The notes under the pieces are model-generated. The model had not been told where the DNA came from and made no database searches. It saw only the letters and a program-made list of their open reading frames with translations. From positions 1 to 61,177 of the forward strand of contig CAJKMA010000009.1 in assembly GCA_905200905.1 (NCBI GenBank): a stretch of 61,177 nt of DNA, read 5' to 3'. Positions 45,295-54,995 of this stretch are shown piece after piece. This DNA comes from an uncultured Bacillota bacterium (GTDB lineage Bacteria; Bacillota; Clostridia; Lachnospirales; Lachnospiraceae). Made by a program: the position numbers and the translations under genes. Numbering within the stretch: position 1 is the stretch's first letter; every line of letters begins with the position of its first letter.

Positions 45295-47730
45295 ATGAAA
45301 TATGGTTTTTTTGATGATTTATCCAGAGAATATGTAATCCAACAGCCGGATACCCCACTTCCATGGATTAATTATCTTGGTTCTGATAATTTTTTCTCAT
45401 TAGTTTCCAATACCTGCGGTGGATATTGCTTCTATAAAGATGCCAAACTCCTTCGTATGACCCGCTACCGTTACAACAATATACCTTATGACACAAACGG
45501 ACATTATTTTTACATCAAAGATGGAGATAGCATATGGAACCCTGGCTGGCAGCCATCCAAAACTCCTCTGGACACTTATGAATGCCGCCACGGAATGGGT
45601 TATAGTATTTTTAAAAGCAGTAAAAACCAAATTACAGCCAATCTTTTAACCTTTGTTCCTTTAAAAGATTCCTGTGAAATTCAAAAAATCACCTTAACAA
45701 ATGATTCTGAAGAAGAAAAAAATTTCAGTCTTTTTTCTTATGTAGAATGGTGCCTGTGGAATGCAGATGATGACTCTCGAAACTTCCAGCGAAATCTAAG
45801 TACCGGTGAAGTAGAAATCATAGACTCTGTCATCTATCATAAAACAGAATACAGAGAACGCCGCAATCACTATGCCTTTTACGGTGTGAATGCCCCTGTA
45901 AATCATTTTGAAACTAGCCGCGATGCCTTCTTAGGTGTTTATGGAAGCGCTGAAAAACCTGCCTCCATAGTTGCCGGAGATTTAACCGATTCTGTGGCTA
46001 GCGGATGGTATCCTATTGCTTCCCATCAGATAAACCTCTGTCTGAAACCAGGAGAAAGCAAAACCTTTGTATTTGTTTTAGGCTATGCCGAAAATCCCGA
46101 AAAGGAAAAGTGGGAAGCAGCCAATATCATTAATAAGAAACCAGCAGAAGCTCTTCTGGAAAAATATGCTTCAGAAGAATCCGTAGATAAAGCCTTTCAT
46201 TCTTTGAAAACATATTGGACAGAGCTTCTATCTCGTTTCCAGGTCACTACTGAAAACGAAAAAGTAAATCGTATGGTAAATATCTGGAATCAATATCAGT
46301 GTATGGTAACCTTTAACATGTCACGTTCTGCTTCTTATTATGAATCAGGAATAGGACGAGGCATGGGATTTCGAGATTCCTGCCAGGATCTCCTTGGTTT
46401 TGTACACTTAATTCCAGAACGCGCCCGTACCAGAATTATTGATATCGCCTCTACACAGTTTGAAGACGGAAGTGCTTATCATCAGTATCAGCCTTTAACC
46501 AAAAAAGGAAATTCTGATATTGGAAGTGGCTTTAATGATGATCCCCTTTGGCTGATTGCTGCGGTATCTGCTTATATCCGCGAAACCGGAGACACTTCTA
46601 TTCTGGAGGAACTGGTTCCTTTTGACAACCAGGAAGAAACTGCTGTACCTCTTATGGAACACCTGAAACGTTCTTTTGAATTTATCGTGTCCCATAAGGG
46701 ACCTCACGGACTCCCCTTGATTGGACGTGCAGACTGGAATGACTGTTTGAATCTGAACTGTTATTCAGAACATCCTGGGGAATCCTTCCAGACCTTTGGT
46801 CCAAGCGAAGGACCTGTAGCAGAATCTGTTTTTATTGCAGGTATGTTTGTCAAATATGGACAAGAATATGGCGAACTGTGCCGTCTTGTTGGAAATACAG
46901 AAGAATCTGAACGCGCTAATCAAGAAGTTGCAAAAGTTTATGATGCTATTTTAAAAGATGGCTGGGATGGCAAATGGTTCCTAAGAGCTTATGATGCTCA
47001 CGGAAACAAAGTCGGCTCTGCAGAATGTGAAGAAGGAAAAATTTTCATTGAACCTCAGGGCTTTCTTCCTCTTTCTGGTGTCGGTATTAAAGAAGGAATT
47101 GCCGAACAGGCTCTGAAATCCACAGAAGAATGGTTGGATACCCAGTATGGCATTACCATTTTGCAGCCACCTTATACACACTATCATTTAAATCTGGGCG
47201 AGATTTCCTCTTATCCACCGGGATATAAGGAAAACGCAGGTATCTTCTGTCATAACAATCCCTGGGTTTCTATTTCTGAAGCTATTCTCGGTCACGGAAA
47301 TCGGGCCTTTGATGTATACAGAAAAATTTGTCCTGCATTTTTGGAGGATATCAGTGACATCCACAGAACGGAACCTTATGTATATTCTCAGATGATAGCT
47401 GGAAAAGATGCACCTCGTTTTGGAGAAGCTAAAAACAGCTGGCTTACCGGTACAGCTGCCTGGACCTTTGTAAATATTTCTCAATACATTATCGGTATTC
47501 AGCCTACTTTGGAAGGACTTCGTATTGATCCCTGCATACCGGAATCTTTCGGTGATTTCACAGTGACCCGCATGTATAGAGGAGTCCGTTACCATATCAC
47601 AGTTCATAACCCAAGCCATATACAAAAAGGTGTCCATACACTTCTTATTGATGGTGTTGCCACGAAAGGTAATGTAATTCCTTTTGAACCAGGTAAAACA
47701 GATGTATATGTAGAGGCCACCATGGGATGA
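45295..47730 (+). CDS. Cellobiose phosphorylase, GH94
   Basis: Splits cellobiose with phosphate into glucose 1-phosphate and glucose, saving ATP. The 811 residues equal the length of clostridial cellobiose phosphorylases and share long blocks with them (PWINYLG, YECRHG, YHKTEYRERRNHYAFY, NMSRSASYYESGIGRGMGFR). The catalytic acid is Asp483 in LIGRADWNDCLN; the (alpha/alpha)6 barrel spans about 320-750. AGGAGG precedes the ATG. First gene of the rightward operon, with the beta-mannosidase 32 bases on. Related GH94 enzymes act on other beta-glucosides, but the block identity favours cellobiose. Confidence 0.93.
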   Translation: MKYGFFDDLSREYVIQQPDTPLPWINYLGSDNFFSLVSNTCGGYCFYKDAKLLRMTRYRYNNIPYDTNGHYFYIKDGDSIWNPGWQPSKTPLDTYECRHGMGYSIFKSSKNQITANLLTFVPLKDSCEIQKITLTNDSEEEKNFSLFSYVEWCLWNADDDSRNFQRNLSTGEVEIIDSVIYHKTEYRERRNHYAFYGVNAPVNHFETSRDAFLGVYGSAEKPASIVAGDLTDSVASGWYPIASHQINLCLKPGESKTFVFVLGYAENPEKEKWEAANIINKKPAEALLEKYASEESVDKAFHSLKTYWTELLSRFQVTTENEKVNRMVNIWNQYQCMVTFNMSRSASYYESGIGRGMGFRDSCQDLLGFVHLIPERARTRIIDIASTQFEDGSAYHQYQPLTKKGNSDIGSGFNDDPLWLIAAVSAYIRETGDTSILEELVPFDNQEETAVPLMEHLKRSFEFIVSHKGPHGLPLIGRADWNDCLNLNCYSEHPGESFQTFGPSEGPVAESVFIAGMFVKYGQEYGELCRLVGNTEESERANQEVAKVYDAILKDGWDGKWFLRAYDAHGNKVGSAECEEGKIFIEPQGFLPLSGVGIKEGIAEQALKSTEEWLDTQYGITILQPPYTHYHLNLGEISSYPPGYKENAGIFCHNNPWVSISEAILGHGNRAFDVYRKICPAFLEDISDIHRTEPYVYSQMIAGKDAPRFGEAKNSWLTGTAAWTFVNISQYIIGIQPTLEGLRIDPCIPESFGDFTVTRMYRGVRYHITVHNPSHIQKGVHTLLIDGVATKGNVIPFEPGKTDVYVEATMG

Positions 47731-47762
47731 AGTACAATATATAAAATAATCGGAGGAACATT

Positions 47763-50252
47763 ATGATAAAACAACTTTTAAATCAAAACTGGTTTTTACA
47801 AAAAAATAACTGCGAAACTTCTTTTCCCACTGCCATTCCCACCAGTGTGTATACTGTACTGGCTGATAATAACCAGATACCAGATCCTTACTGGAAAGAC
47901 AATGAAGATGTGGTAAGAGACGTTATCGATGATGACTATACCTACACTTGTACATTTTCTCCTCTGCCGGAATTTCTAGAGGAAGATGCATGTATTCTGC
48001 GCTTTGACGGCATTGATACCATCAGTGATGTTTATCTCAACAATGTACTCTTAGGTCATACAGCAAATATGCACCGCACCTGGGAATTCGATGTTACAAC
48101 TCTGCTTTTACAAGGCGAAAACCAATTAAAAATTGTTCTCCACTCTCCTTTAAAAGCAGCAAAAGAAGCCTTTGCACAGTGTCCTACCCGTGGTTCGGAA
48201 GATGCCTGGGAAGGTTTCAGCCATATTCGAAAAGCCCACTACATGTATGGATGGGACTGGGGCGCTCATCTCCCAGATGCAGGTATTTTCCGTGATGTGA
48301 CCCTGTTGGGCGTGAAAAAAGCACGCATTGACTCTGTATATGTAACACAAAAACATGAAGAAAACAAAGTCACCCTTCATTTTGCTCCATCTTTTCTCCT
48401 ACCTCACCAGCTTGGAGAAGAGCTTTCTTTTGAAAACCTGAATAAAACTGGCAATACAGATTTTACTTACACAGTAACCGTGACCGACCCAAATGGTCTC
48501 TCACAGACTCTCCAGGATAATCCAACACAGATGGAAATCACTTCACCAAAACTCTGGTTTCCTAATGGTCTGGGCGCACAGCCTCTTTACACAATTAAGC
48601 TGGAACTATATGCTGGAAATGATTTCGTAGATGCCTGGGAACGCAAAATCGGCCTTCGCACACTTACCATGTGTGTAGAAAAAGATCAGTGGGGAGAAAC
48701 TTTCGCCCACGTTGTAAACGGTATAAAAGTATTTGCCATGGGTGCTGATTATATACCTGAAGAACATCTTCTTGGAAAAATCAATTCCTTTAAACGGCGC
48801 CAGCTCTTGGAAGATGCCAAACTGGCTAACTTTAATAGCATACGTGTATGGGGTGGCGGTTATTATCCAGATGATGAATTCTACGATTTATGCGATGAAT
48901 TAGGACTGGTTGTATGGGAAGATTTCATGTTTGCCTGCTCTGTTTATGAACTTACACCAGAATTTGAAGACAACATTACACAGGAATTTATTGATAACAT
49001 CAAACGTCTCCGTCATCATGCAAGTCTTGGACTCTGGTGCGGAAATAATGAAATGGAATCCTTTGTAAATGATAGAGAATGGGTATCCAAACCTTCTGAA
49101 GTGCGGGATTATCTCTTTATGTACGAACGCATTATCCCTCAAGTACTGAAAAAATATGATCCAGAAACATTCTACTGGCCATCAAGCCCCTCATCAGGCG
49201 GTTCCTTTGATGAACCTCAAGATCCCAACAGGGGAGATGTACATTTCTGGCAGGTATGGCATGGAAACAAACCATTTTCTGAATACCGGAAATATTACTT
49301 CCGCTATCTCTCTGAATTTGGTTTCCAGGCATTCCCTTCCCTGAAAACCATAGAAGAAGGTATCAGTGACGACCCACAGGATTGGAATATTTTCTCCTAT
49401 ATCATGGAAAAACATCAGCGAAACAATGCTGCAAACGGAAAAATTATGGGATATCTGCAGCAAACTTACAAATATCCTTATGATTTTTCTTCTATGATTT
49501 ATGCATCCCAACTTTTGCAGGCAGACGGCATCCGTTATGGTGTAGAGCATTTCCGTCGAAACCGCGGCAGATGTATGGGCGCTGTATATTGGCAGTTAAA
49601 CGACTGCTGGCCTGTTACCTCCTGGTCTTCCATTGATTATTATGGACGTTGGAAGGCTTTGCATTATTATGCAAAACGGTTCTTTGCTCCTGTCATGATT
49701 TCCTGTGAAGAACAGAACTGGATGACTGCCAGTGCAGACATGAACCGCGAGCACTTTACTTTTGAAAAATCCATCCGGCTAAATGTAACAAACGAAACCT
49801 TTGAGGAGAAAAAACTCACTGTACGATGGGCACTGCGAAATGCAGATGCATCTGTTGTTCGCGAAGAAGAAACGCAAGTATGTGTTGCACCTTTCTCTGC
49901 TCTATGGCTGGATAAAGTATTATTGCCAGATGCAGATGTGTTCCATCAGTATGTTAGCTATGAAGCAGTAGAAAATGGCACTGTCATTTCCTCTGGAACT
50001 GTAATTTTCTCCTACCCCAAATACTTCTGCTACGAAAATCCAAATCTGCAGTTAAAAGTAGAGGGGGATGAAATTGTAATTCAAGCTGATACTTATGCAA
50101 AGAGTGTAGAAATTTTAAATGAAAAGGAAAATCTGGTTCTAGAAGATAATTATTTCGATATGAACGGAGGTACAAAAAGAGTTAAAATCCTAAGAGGAGA
50201 ACCTGAAAATCTTCGTATCAGAAGTGTTTATAACATAGGACGCATAGAATAA
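47763..50252 (+). CDS. Beta-mannosidase, GH2
   Basis: An 829-residue exo-enzyme that releases mannose from the non-reducing ends of beta-mannooligosaccharides. Domain order: jelly-roll sugar-binding N-terminus (YMYGWDWGAHLPDAGIFRDV near 160-179), Ig-like domain, (beta/alpha)8 barrel with acid/base Glu430 in WCGNNEME and nucleophile Glu518 in YLSEFGFQ, then C-terminal beta domains. No signal peptide, so intracellular. It is cotranscribed with the cellobiose phosphorylase; together they suit glucomannan fragments. No terminator is obvious before the relB promoter. Confidence 0.94.
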   Translation: MIKQLLNQNWFLQKNNCETSFPTAIPTSVYTVLADNNQIPDPYWKDNEDVVRDVIDDDYTYTCTFSPLPEFLEEDACILRFDGIDTISDVYLNNVLLGHTANMHRTWEFDVTTLLLQGENQLKIVLHSPLKAAKEAFAQCPTRGSEDAWEGFSHIRKAHYMYGWDWGAHLPDAGIFRDVTLLGVKKARIDSVYVTQKHEENKVTLHFAPSFLLPHQLGEELSFENLNKTGNTDFTYTVTVTDPNGLSQTLQDNPTQMEITSPKLWFPNGLGAQPLYTIKLELYAGNDFVDAWERKIGLRTLTMCVEKDQWGETFAHVVNGIKVFAMGADYIPEEHLLGKINSFKRRQLLEDAKLANFNSIRVWGGGYYPDDEFYDLCDELGLVVWEDFMFACSVYELTPEFEDNITQEFIDNIKRLRHHASLGLWCGNNEMESFVNDREWVSKPSEVRDYLFMYERIIPQVLKKYDPETFYWPSSPSSGGSFDEPQDPNRGDVHFWQVWHGNKPFSEYRKYYFRYLSEFGFQAFPSLKTIEEGISDDPQDWNIFSYIMEKHQRNNAANGKIMGYLQQTYKYPYDFSSMIYASQLLQADGIRYGVEHFRRNRGRCMGAVYWQLNDCWPVTSWSSIDYYGRWKALHYYAKRFFAPVMISCEEQNWMTASADMNREHFTFEKSIRLNVTNETFEEKKLTVRWALRNADASVVREEETQVCVAPFSALWLDKVLLPDADVFHQYVSYEAVENGTVISSGTVIFSYPKYFCYENPNLQLKVEGDEIVIQADTYAKSVEILNEKENLVLEDNYFDMNGGTKRVKILRGEPENLRIRSVYNIGRIE

Positions 50253-50293
50253 TTTTTTAAAAGATATTTGGCATGGAGTCGATTCTGAATACA

Positions 50294-50327
50294 TTGTATT
50301 GACACAATACAAACATCGTATTACAAT
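50294..50327 (+). promoter_or_regulatory. relB promoter with overlapping palindromic operator
   Basis: TTGACA at 50299-50304 and TACAAT at 50322-50327, 17 bases apart. A perfect palindrome TTGTATTG-ACA-CAATACAA (50294-50312) covers the -35, as expected for autorepression by a RelB-type antitoxin. Confidence 0.8.
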
Positions 50328-50363
50328 ATTTATATAAAGTATTTATGAAGGAGGATAACTGTT

Positions 50364-50621
50364 ATGGCACAAACAACAGTAAGTGTACGGATGGATGACG
50401 CATTAAAAAAAGAGTTTGATAATGTATGCAACGATTTAGGTTTATCCATGACAACAGCAATTACTATGCTTGCAAAGAAAATGACTAGGGAAAAACGATT
50501 ACCTTTTGAAGTGTCCGTAGACCCTTTTTATTCTGACGAAAACATGGCAAGATTACGGAAATCAATTGCCCAAATGGAATCCACGGGAGGCACCGTGCAT
50601 GAGGTAAATTTTAATGATTAA
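50364..50621 (+). CDS. relB: RelB/DinJ-family antitoxin
   Basis: An 85-residue antitoxin with an N-terminal ribbon-helix-helix: SVRMDDALKKEFDNVCNDLG then LSMTTAITMLAKKM (residues 7-40). The C-terminal half (LPFEVSVDPFYSDENMARLR) normally wraps the YoeB/RelE toxin. It should repress its own promoter through the palindrome at 50294-50312. GGAGGATAACTGTT precedes the ATG. Its toxin partner overlaps its end by 8 bases and carries a nonsense codon, so the antitoxin now seems to be an orphan. Confidence 0.9.
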   Translation: MAQTTVSVRMDDALKKEFDNVCNDLGLSMTTAITMLAKKMTREKRLPFEVSVDPFYSDENMARLRKSIAQMESTGGTVHEVNFND

Positions 50622-50877
50622 AGCATGGACAGACGAAGCATGGGAAGATTTTGAATACTGAACAAAGCAAGATAAGAAAACCTTAAAACGTATCTTGCAA
50701 CTTTTAAAAGATATTGACCGAAACAGATATGAAGGTATCGGAAAACCAGAACGTTTAAGCGGTGACCTCTCTTCTTACTGGAGCCGTAGAATAGACGATG
50801 CAAACCGTATTGTTTATCGCATAGATGATGACGTAATAAAAATTGTACAGTGCGGTTCTCATTACAGAGACAAGTAA
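50614..50877 (+). pseudogene. yoeB: YoeB-family toxin disrupted by a nonsense codon
   Basis: The frame starts MIKAWTDEAWEDFEY and hits TGA at 50659-50661, where the family has Trp (the EYW motif, TGG). Beyond the stop the frame stays open to 50877 and keeps the YoeB body and its ending: RLSGDLSSYWSRRIDDANR, then IVYRI and QCGSHYRDK. The single base change TGG to TGA explains the break. Length without the stop is 87 codons, normal for YoeB mRNA interferases. A shorter product from TTG at 50695 would lack the N-terminal third. It overlaps relB by 8 bases. Confidence 0.85.
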
Positions 50878-50953
50878 AATACATTTTCTTCGTATTTATT
50901 GATTCCTCTAAAAATTCATGTCATAATCTAATGGAACAAAAAACCTTACCAGA

Positions 50954-51003
50954 TAGGGGGCTGTCGCACTAAAAATCGTTAAGCGACAGCCCCCTACTTT
51001 TTT
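50954..51003 (+). terminator. Strong terminator after relB/yoeB
   Basis: A 14-base perfect stem (50954-50967, 50983-50996) rich in GC, followed by ACTTTTTTC. Converging metG has no other clear terminator, so this may also help it. Confidence 0.9.
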
Positions 51004-51097
51004 CAATCCTTTACAAATCTGTATCTACCTTTCCCACATGAAAAAGACCACTGATGTGAAGATTACGATTGTGCAATTCATTTTCCCAACACAAACC

Positions 51098-53056
51098 TTA
51101 GCAGATTTCTGCACCTGCCGGCATATCTTTGTCTGGTGTCATAAGTGCCAGTTCTCCGTCAAGACCTTCTGCACAGAGAATCATTCCCTCAGACAATACA
51201 CCTGCCAGTTTTGCAGGTTTTAAGTTCACCAGAACCATCACTTTCTTGCCCACCATGTCTTCTGGTGCGTAGTTGGATTTAATGCCTGATACAATTTGTT
51301 TTACCTGGCTTCCGATTTTTACCTGAGAGCAAAGAAGTTTTTTGGATTTTTTCACTGCTTCACAGGCAATGATTTCTCCTACCTGGAACTGCATTTTCAT
51401 GAAATCATCAAAAGTCACTTCTGGTTTTGCTTCAATATCAACCACAGGAGCTTCTTCTTTTTCTTCTTCTGGCTGTGCGTCCTGTACTCTCATTTCTTCC
51501 ACTTTTGCCATGACTTCTTTTACATCAAGGCGTGCAAAGAGGATTTCCGGTTTCTCAGTAACTTTATTTCCGGATGGATACAGTCCAAAGGTATCCAGTT
51601 CTTCATATGTTCTCTTATTAGCATTTAACTGAGCCAGAATCTTGCCTGTCGTATCCGGCATAAAGGATTCCAGTAAGGAAGCACCGATGCAGATTCCTTC
51701 TACCAGGTTGTACAGCACTTCTGCCAGACGGTCTTTCTTATCTTCGTCTTTTGCCAGTGCCCATGGCATAGTTTCGTCAATATATTTGTTGCAGCGTTTA
51801 AATAAGGTGAAGATTTCAGTGATTGCATCTGCCACACGAAGTTCTTCCATCTTAGCTGCTACCTTTGCCTTTGTTCCCAGAACTACGGCTTTTAATTCTT
51901 CGTCTACAGGCTCGCACACACCTGTGCTTTTTATTACGCCGTCAAAGTATTTATTGGACATGGAAATGGTTCTGTTTACCAGGTTTCCAAGAGTATTTGC
52001 CAGTTCAGAATTCAGTCTCTCTACCATTAATTCCCAGGTAATCACACCGTCGTTTTCAAATGGCATTTCGTGAAGCACGAAATAACGTACTGCATCTACT
52101 CCGAAGAAATCCACCAACTGATCTGCATACAGAACATTTCCTTTAGATTTACTCATTTTTCCATCACCCTGAAGCAGCCATGGATGTCCGAATACCTGTT
52201 TCGGCAGTGGCAGATCAAGTGCCATAAGGAAGATTGGCCAGTAAATGGTATGGAAACGGATAATGTCTTTTCCAATCAGATGAAGGTCTGCAGGCCAGTC
52301 TTTTTTGAACTGTTCTGTGCTTTCTCCGTCACAGTCATATCCGATTCCTGTAATGTAGTTTGTCAATGCATCCAGCCATACATAAACAACGTGTTTCGGG
52401 TCAAAGTCTACTGGAATTCCCCATTTGAAAGAAGTTCTGGACACACACAGATCCTGAAGTCCCGGAAGAAGGAAGTTATTCATCATTTCGTTCTTTCTGG
52501 AAACCGGCTGGATAAATTCCGGATGTTCATTGATGTGGTCAATGAGTCTCTGTGCATATTTGCTCATTCTGAAGAAGTATGCTTCTTCTTTTGCAGGTGT
52601 TACAGGGCGTCCACAGTCCGGGCATTTGCCGTCTACCAACTGGGACTCTGTGAAGAAGGATTCACATGGAGTACAGTACATTCCTTCATAATATCCTTTG
52701 TAGATATCTCCCTGGTCATACAGCTTTTTAAAGATTTTCTGTACCTGTTTTTCATGATCTGCATCTGTGGTACGGATAAATTTGTCATAAGATGTGTTCA
52801 TCAAATCCCAGATGTTTTTGATTTCTCCCGCAACACTGTCTACGAATTCTTTACAAGTTACACCAGCTTCTGCTGCCTTTAACTCAATTTTCTGTCCATG
52901 TTCGTCTGTTCCAGTCTGGAAGAATACATCGTATCCCTGCTGTCTTTTGAATCTGGCAATACTGTCAGCCAGAACTGCTTCATAAGTATTTCCAATGTGT
53001 GGTTTGCCTGATGTATAGGCAATGGCTGTGGTAATATAATATTTTTTCTTATCCAT
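51098..53056 (-). CDS. metG: Methionyl-tRNA synthetase
   Basis: Charges tRNA-Met. The 652-residue protein has the class I start (YYITTAIAYTSGKPHIGNTYE, with HIGN near 21-24; here split as TAIAYTSGKPHIGN), a zinc knuckle CTPCESFFTE with CPDCGRP, the KMSKS loop (KMSKSKGN near 299-306) and a C-terminal Trbp111-like tRNA-binding domain (about 545-652, MQFQVGEIIACEAV). Full length. Expression is set by the T-box leader at 53104-53375. Confidence 0.98.
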   Translation of the reverse strand: MDKKKYYITTAIAYTSGKPHIGNTYEAVLADSIARFKRQQGYDVFFQTGTDEHGQKIELKAAEAGVTCKEFVDSVAGEIKNIWDLMNTSYDKFIRTTDADHEKQVQKIFKKLYDQGDIYKGYYEGMYCTPCESFFTESQLVDGKCPDCGRPVTPAKEEAYFFRMSKYAQRLIDHINEHPEFIQPVSRKNEMMNNFLLPGLQDLCVSRTSFKWGIPVDFDPKHVVYVWLDALTNYITGIGYDCDGESTEQFKKDWPADLHLIGKDIIRFHTIYWPIFLMALDLPLPKQVFGHPWLLQGDGKMSKSKGNVLYADQLVDFFGVDAVRYFVLHEMPFENDGVITWELMVERLNSELANTLGNLVNRTISMSNKYFDGVIKSTGVCEPVDEELKAVVLGTKAKVAAKMEELRVADAITEIFTLFKRCNKYIDETMPWALAKDEDKKDRLAEVLYNLVEGICIGASLLESFMPDTTGKILAQLNANKRTYEELDTFGLYPSGNKVTEKPEILFARLDVKEVMAKVEEMRVQDAQPEEEKEEAPVVDIEAKPEVTFDDFMKMQFQVGEIIACEAVKKSKKLLCSQVKIGSQVKQIVSGIKSNYAPEDMVGKKVMVLVNLKPAKLAGVLSEGMILCAEGLDGELALMTPDKDMPAGAEIC

Positions 53057-53103
53057 TTTGGATTCCTCCTTTTTTGTTAATAGGAAACAATTTCCTATGA
53101 TAT

Positions 53104-53375
53104 AAAAAAACCCGTCTTCCCTGTTTCCAAAGAAGACGAGTTGTATTTACCCGTGTTACCACTTCTGTTCGTCTGTATCTCGCAATACAGACCTCATGGG
53201 GTACATCCATACCCTCCCGCTATAACAGGCGGAACCTGTCGCAGCCTAGGCATATACATACTTCGGTGCGCCTCTCAAAAGCCATCTTCCACGTATTTCC
53301 ATCTGCTTCCTCTCAGCATATTTTTTATAGAAGCTTCTCTGTAGGACTTCCCTACGTGTACTCTCTTTATCATCG
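53104..53375 (-). promoter_or_regulatory. T-box leader of metG
   Basis: The minus-strand leader shows the stem I AG-bulge region (AAAGAGAGUAC), then GCUGAGAGGAAGC, a specifier loop with AUG (complement of 53283-53285, in GGAAGAUGGC) for Met, and the T-box bulge GUGGUAACACGGGU (complement of 53149-53162). A terminator stem CGTCTTC/GAAGACG (53113-53138) with seven U ends it. Uncharged tRNA-Met should stabilise the antiterminator. Confidence 0.88.
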
Positions 53376-53405
53376 TGTTTTCCTATACTAGCAATGCTAA
53401 CATAG

Positions 53406-53421
53406 TTACAAAGATTTGTAA
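53406..53421. repeat. Palindrome TTACAAA-N2-TTTGTAA
   Basis: Seven-base perfect arms between the symporter stop codon and the T-box leader, near the place where the metG promoter should be. It may be part of that promoter, an operator, or a weak end-of-gene hairpin. Confidence 0.35.
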
Positions 53422-53434
53422 AGTGGTACTTTTA

Positions 53435-54811
53435 TTACTTATTTTTATGCAGTTTTTCATATTCTTTACTCAGCTTCATTACCATAGGAATAGATGCCAG
53501 AATCGCAATCAAGTTTGGAATTACCATCAAACCATTAAACATATCTGACATATCCCAAACCAGTTCCACTTTCAATGTAGAACCAAGCAAAACAAACAGA
53601 ACAACTAACGCTGCATAAACCTTAACTGCTTTTGCTCCAAATAAACTCTTCACATTTACTTCCCCAAAGTAGTACCATCCGATAATCGTGGTGAATGCAA
53701 AGAACAACATACAAATGGCAATAAAGATTTTTCCAAAGGAACCAAAGGCAGAATCAAAAGCTACCTGTGCCAATGCAGAAGCTGTTTTTCCACTGGATAA
53801 TGCTCCTGTGGAGAGGATAACCAATGCTGTCAGTGTCAAAATGACAAAGGTATCAATAAACACACCCATCATGGCAATAATTCCCTGATCACCCGGATGC
53901 TTCACGTCTGCGGTAGCATGTGCATGAGGGGTAGAACCCATACCTGCTTCGTTAGAGAAAAGCCCTCTTGCCACACCGAAACGCATAGCTTTCTGAACAG
54001 TCACACCAAGAGCTCCACCCAGGACAGCGTTTGGATTAAAAGCTGCTACAAAAATATCATGGAATGCTTTCCCAACACCCTGTATATTCATTCCTAAAAT
54101 TACCAGACATCCAACAATATAAATCAGAGCCATAATAGGAACAACCTTTTCTGTTACCCTGGCAATTCTGTTGATTCCTCCGATGAAAATAAATGCTGCA
54201 ATAATTGCAATTACAATGCCCACGTAAAGCGGTTTGATTCCAAAAGCTGTTTCAAAGGAACTTCCAATGGAGTTGGACTGTACCATATTTCCCATGAAAC
54301 CTAATGCTAAAATGATTGCCACAGAGAAAAATCCTGCAAGGAATTTTCCGAATTTCCCTTTAAAAATGTATTTAATATAGTAAACAGGTCCGCCTATAAC
54401 TACACCATTTTCTTTCACTCTGGTATGCTGTGCCATCACTGCCTCCGCATAAATCGTAGCCATTCCAAAGAAAGCACTGACCCACATCCAGAAGATTGCC
54501 CCTGGTCCTCCGGAAGCAATGGCAGTCGCTGCACCTGCAATATTTCCGGTTCCTACCTGTGCTGCAATGGCTGTTGCCAATGCCTGGAAGGAGCTAAGTC
54601 CGTTCTCACTGCTTTTTCCATGAAGAGAAAAGTTTCCAAACATTTTCTTCATTCCCACACCAAACTTACGAACCTGAATAAACTTCAAACTAAAAGAATA
54701 AATAATTCCTGTTCCAAGTAGCAGAATCAGCAATGCATAGTCCCATAAAAATGTGTTGACATGTGCTACCACTGATGCAATAACATTCATGACTGTTTCT
54801 AAAATTTCCAT
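53435..54811 (-). CDS. Alanine/glycine:cation symporter (AGCS family)
   Basis: A 458-residue Na+-coupled amino-acid importer with about ten membrane segments. Family motifs: FQALATAIAAQVGTGNIAGA near residues 70-89, GGPGAIFWMWVSAFFGMAT, FGVARGLFSNEAGMGSTPHA and the C-terminal TIIGWYYFGE. The ATG at 54811 is preferred to an ATG at 54877, since the first membrane segment follows directly and GGAG lies about 12 bases upstream. The glycine riboswitch in the leader ties it to glycine, pointing to glycine (or alanine) as the substrate. Confidence 0.94.
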   Translation of the reverse strand: MEILETVMNVIASVVAHVNTFLWDYALLILLLGTGIIYSFSLKFIQVRKFGVGMKKMFGNFSLHGKSSENGLSSFQALATAIAAQVGTGNIAGAATAIASGGPGAIFWMWVSAFFGMATIYAEAVMAQHTRVKENGVVIGGPVYYIKYIFKGKFGKFLAGFFSVAIILALGFMGNMVQSNSIGSSFETAFGIKPLYVGIVIAIIAAFIFIGGINRIARVTEKVVPIMALIYIVGCLVILGMNIQGVGKAFHDIFVAAFNPNAVLGGALGVTVQKAMRFGVARGLFSNEAGMGSTPHAHATADVKHPGDQGIIAMMGVFIDTFVILTLTALVILSTGALSSGKTASALAQVAFDSAFGSFGKIFIAICMLFFAFTTIIGWYYFGEVNVKSLFGAKAVKVYAALVVLFVLLGSTLKVELVWDMSDMFNGLMVIPNLIAILASIPMVMKLSKEYEKLHKNK

Positions 54812-54890
54812 TTCTTTTTTCTTCTCCTTTTGTTCTTCTTTCTGCATTTTTATGCATACTCTTTCGTGAACAAGCAAGAAAACCTGATAC

Positions 54891-54933
54891 GAAAAAAGTC
54901 CATGAGATTTTGTCTATTAAAATCCCATGGACT
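54891..54933 (-). terminator. Expression-platform terminator of the glycine riboswitch
   Basis: Arms AGTCCATGGGATTTT and AAAATCTCATGGACT (one mismatch; 54897-54911 and 54919-54933) are followed on the minus strand by TTTTTTCG. It lies between the aptamers and the symporter start. Confidence 0.88.
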
Positions 54934-54995
54934 GTATGTTCAGATTTCAGCGCAATATGCGTTATTTGAGACAGAAAAAAATCTGTCCTTTTAAA

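Noticed and set aside
50659..50661. In-frame TGA in yoeB read as selenocysteine or tryptophan
   Set aside because: No SECIS-like hairpin is evident just after the stop, the family has Trp rather than Cys here, and other genes in the window use TGA as a stop (for example the ATGA overlap at 23155-23158).
52070..52882. 270-codon plus-strand frame opposite metG
   Set aside because: Antisense to a conserved synthetase with clear motifs; no promoter, ribosome site or recognisable domain.
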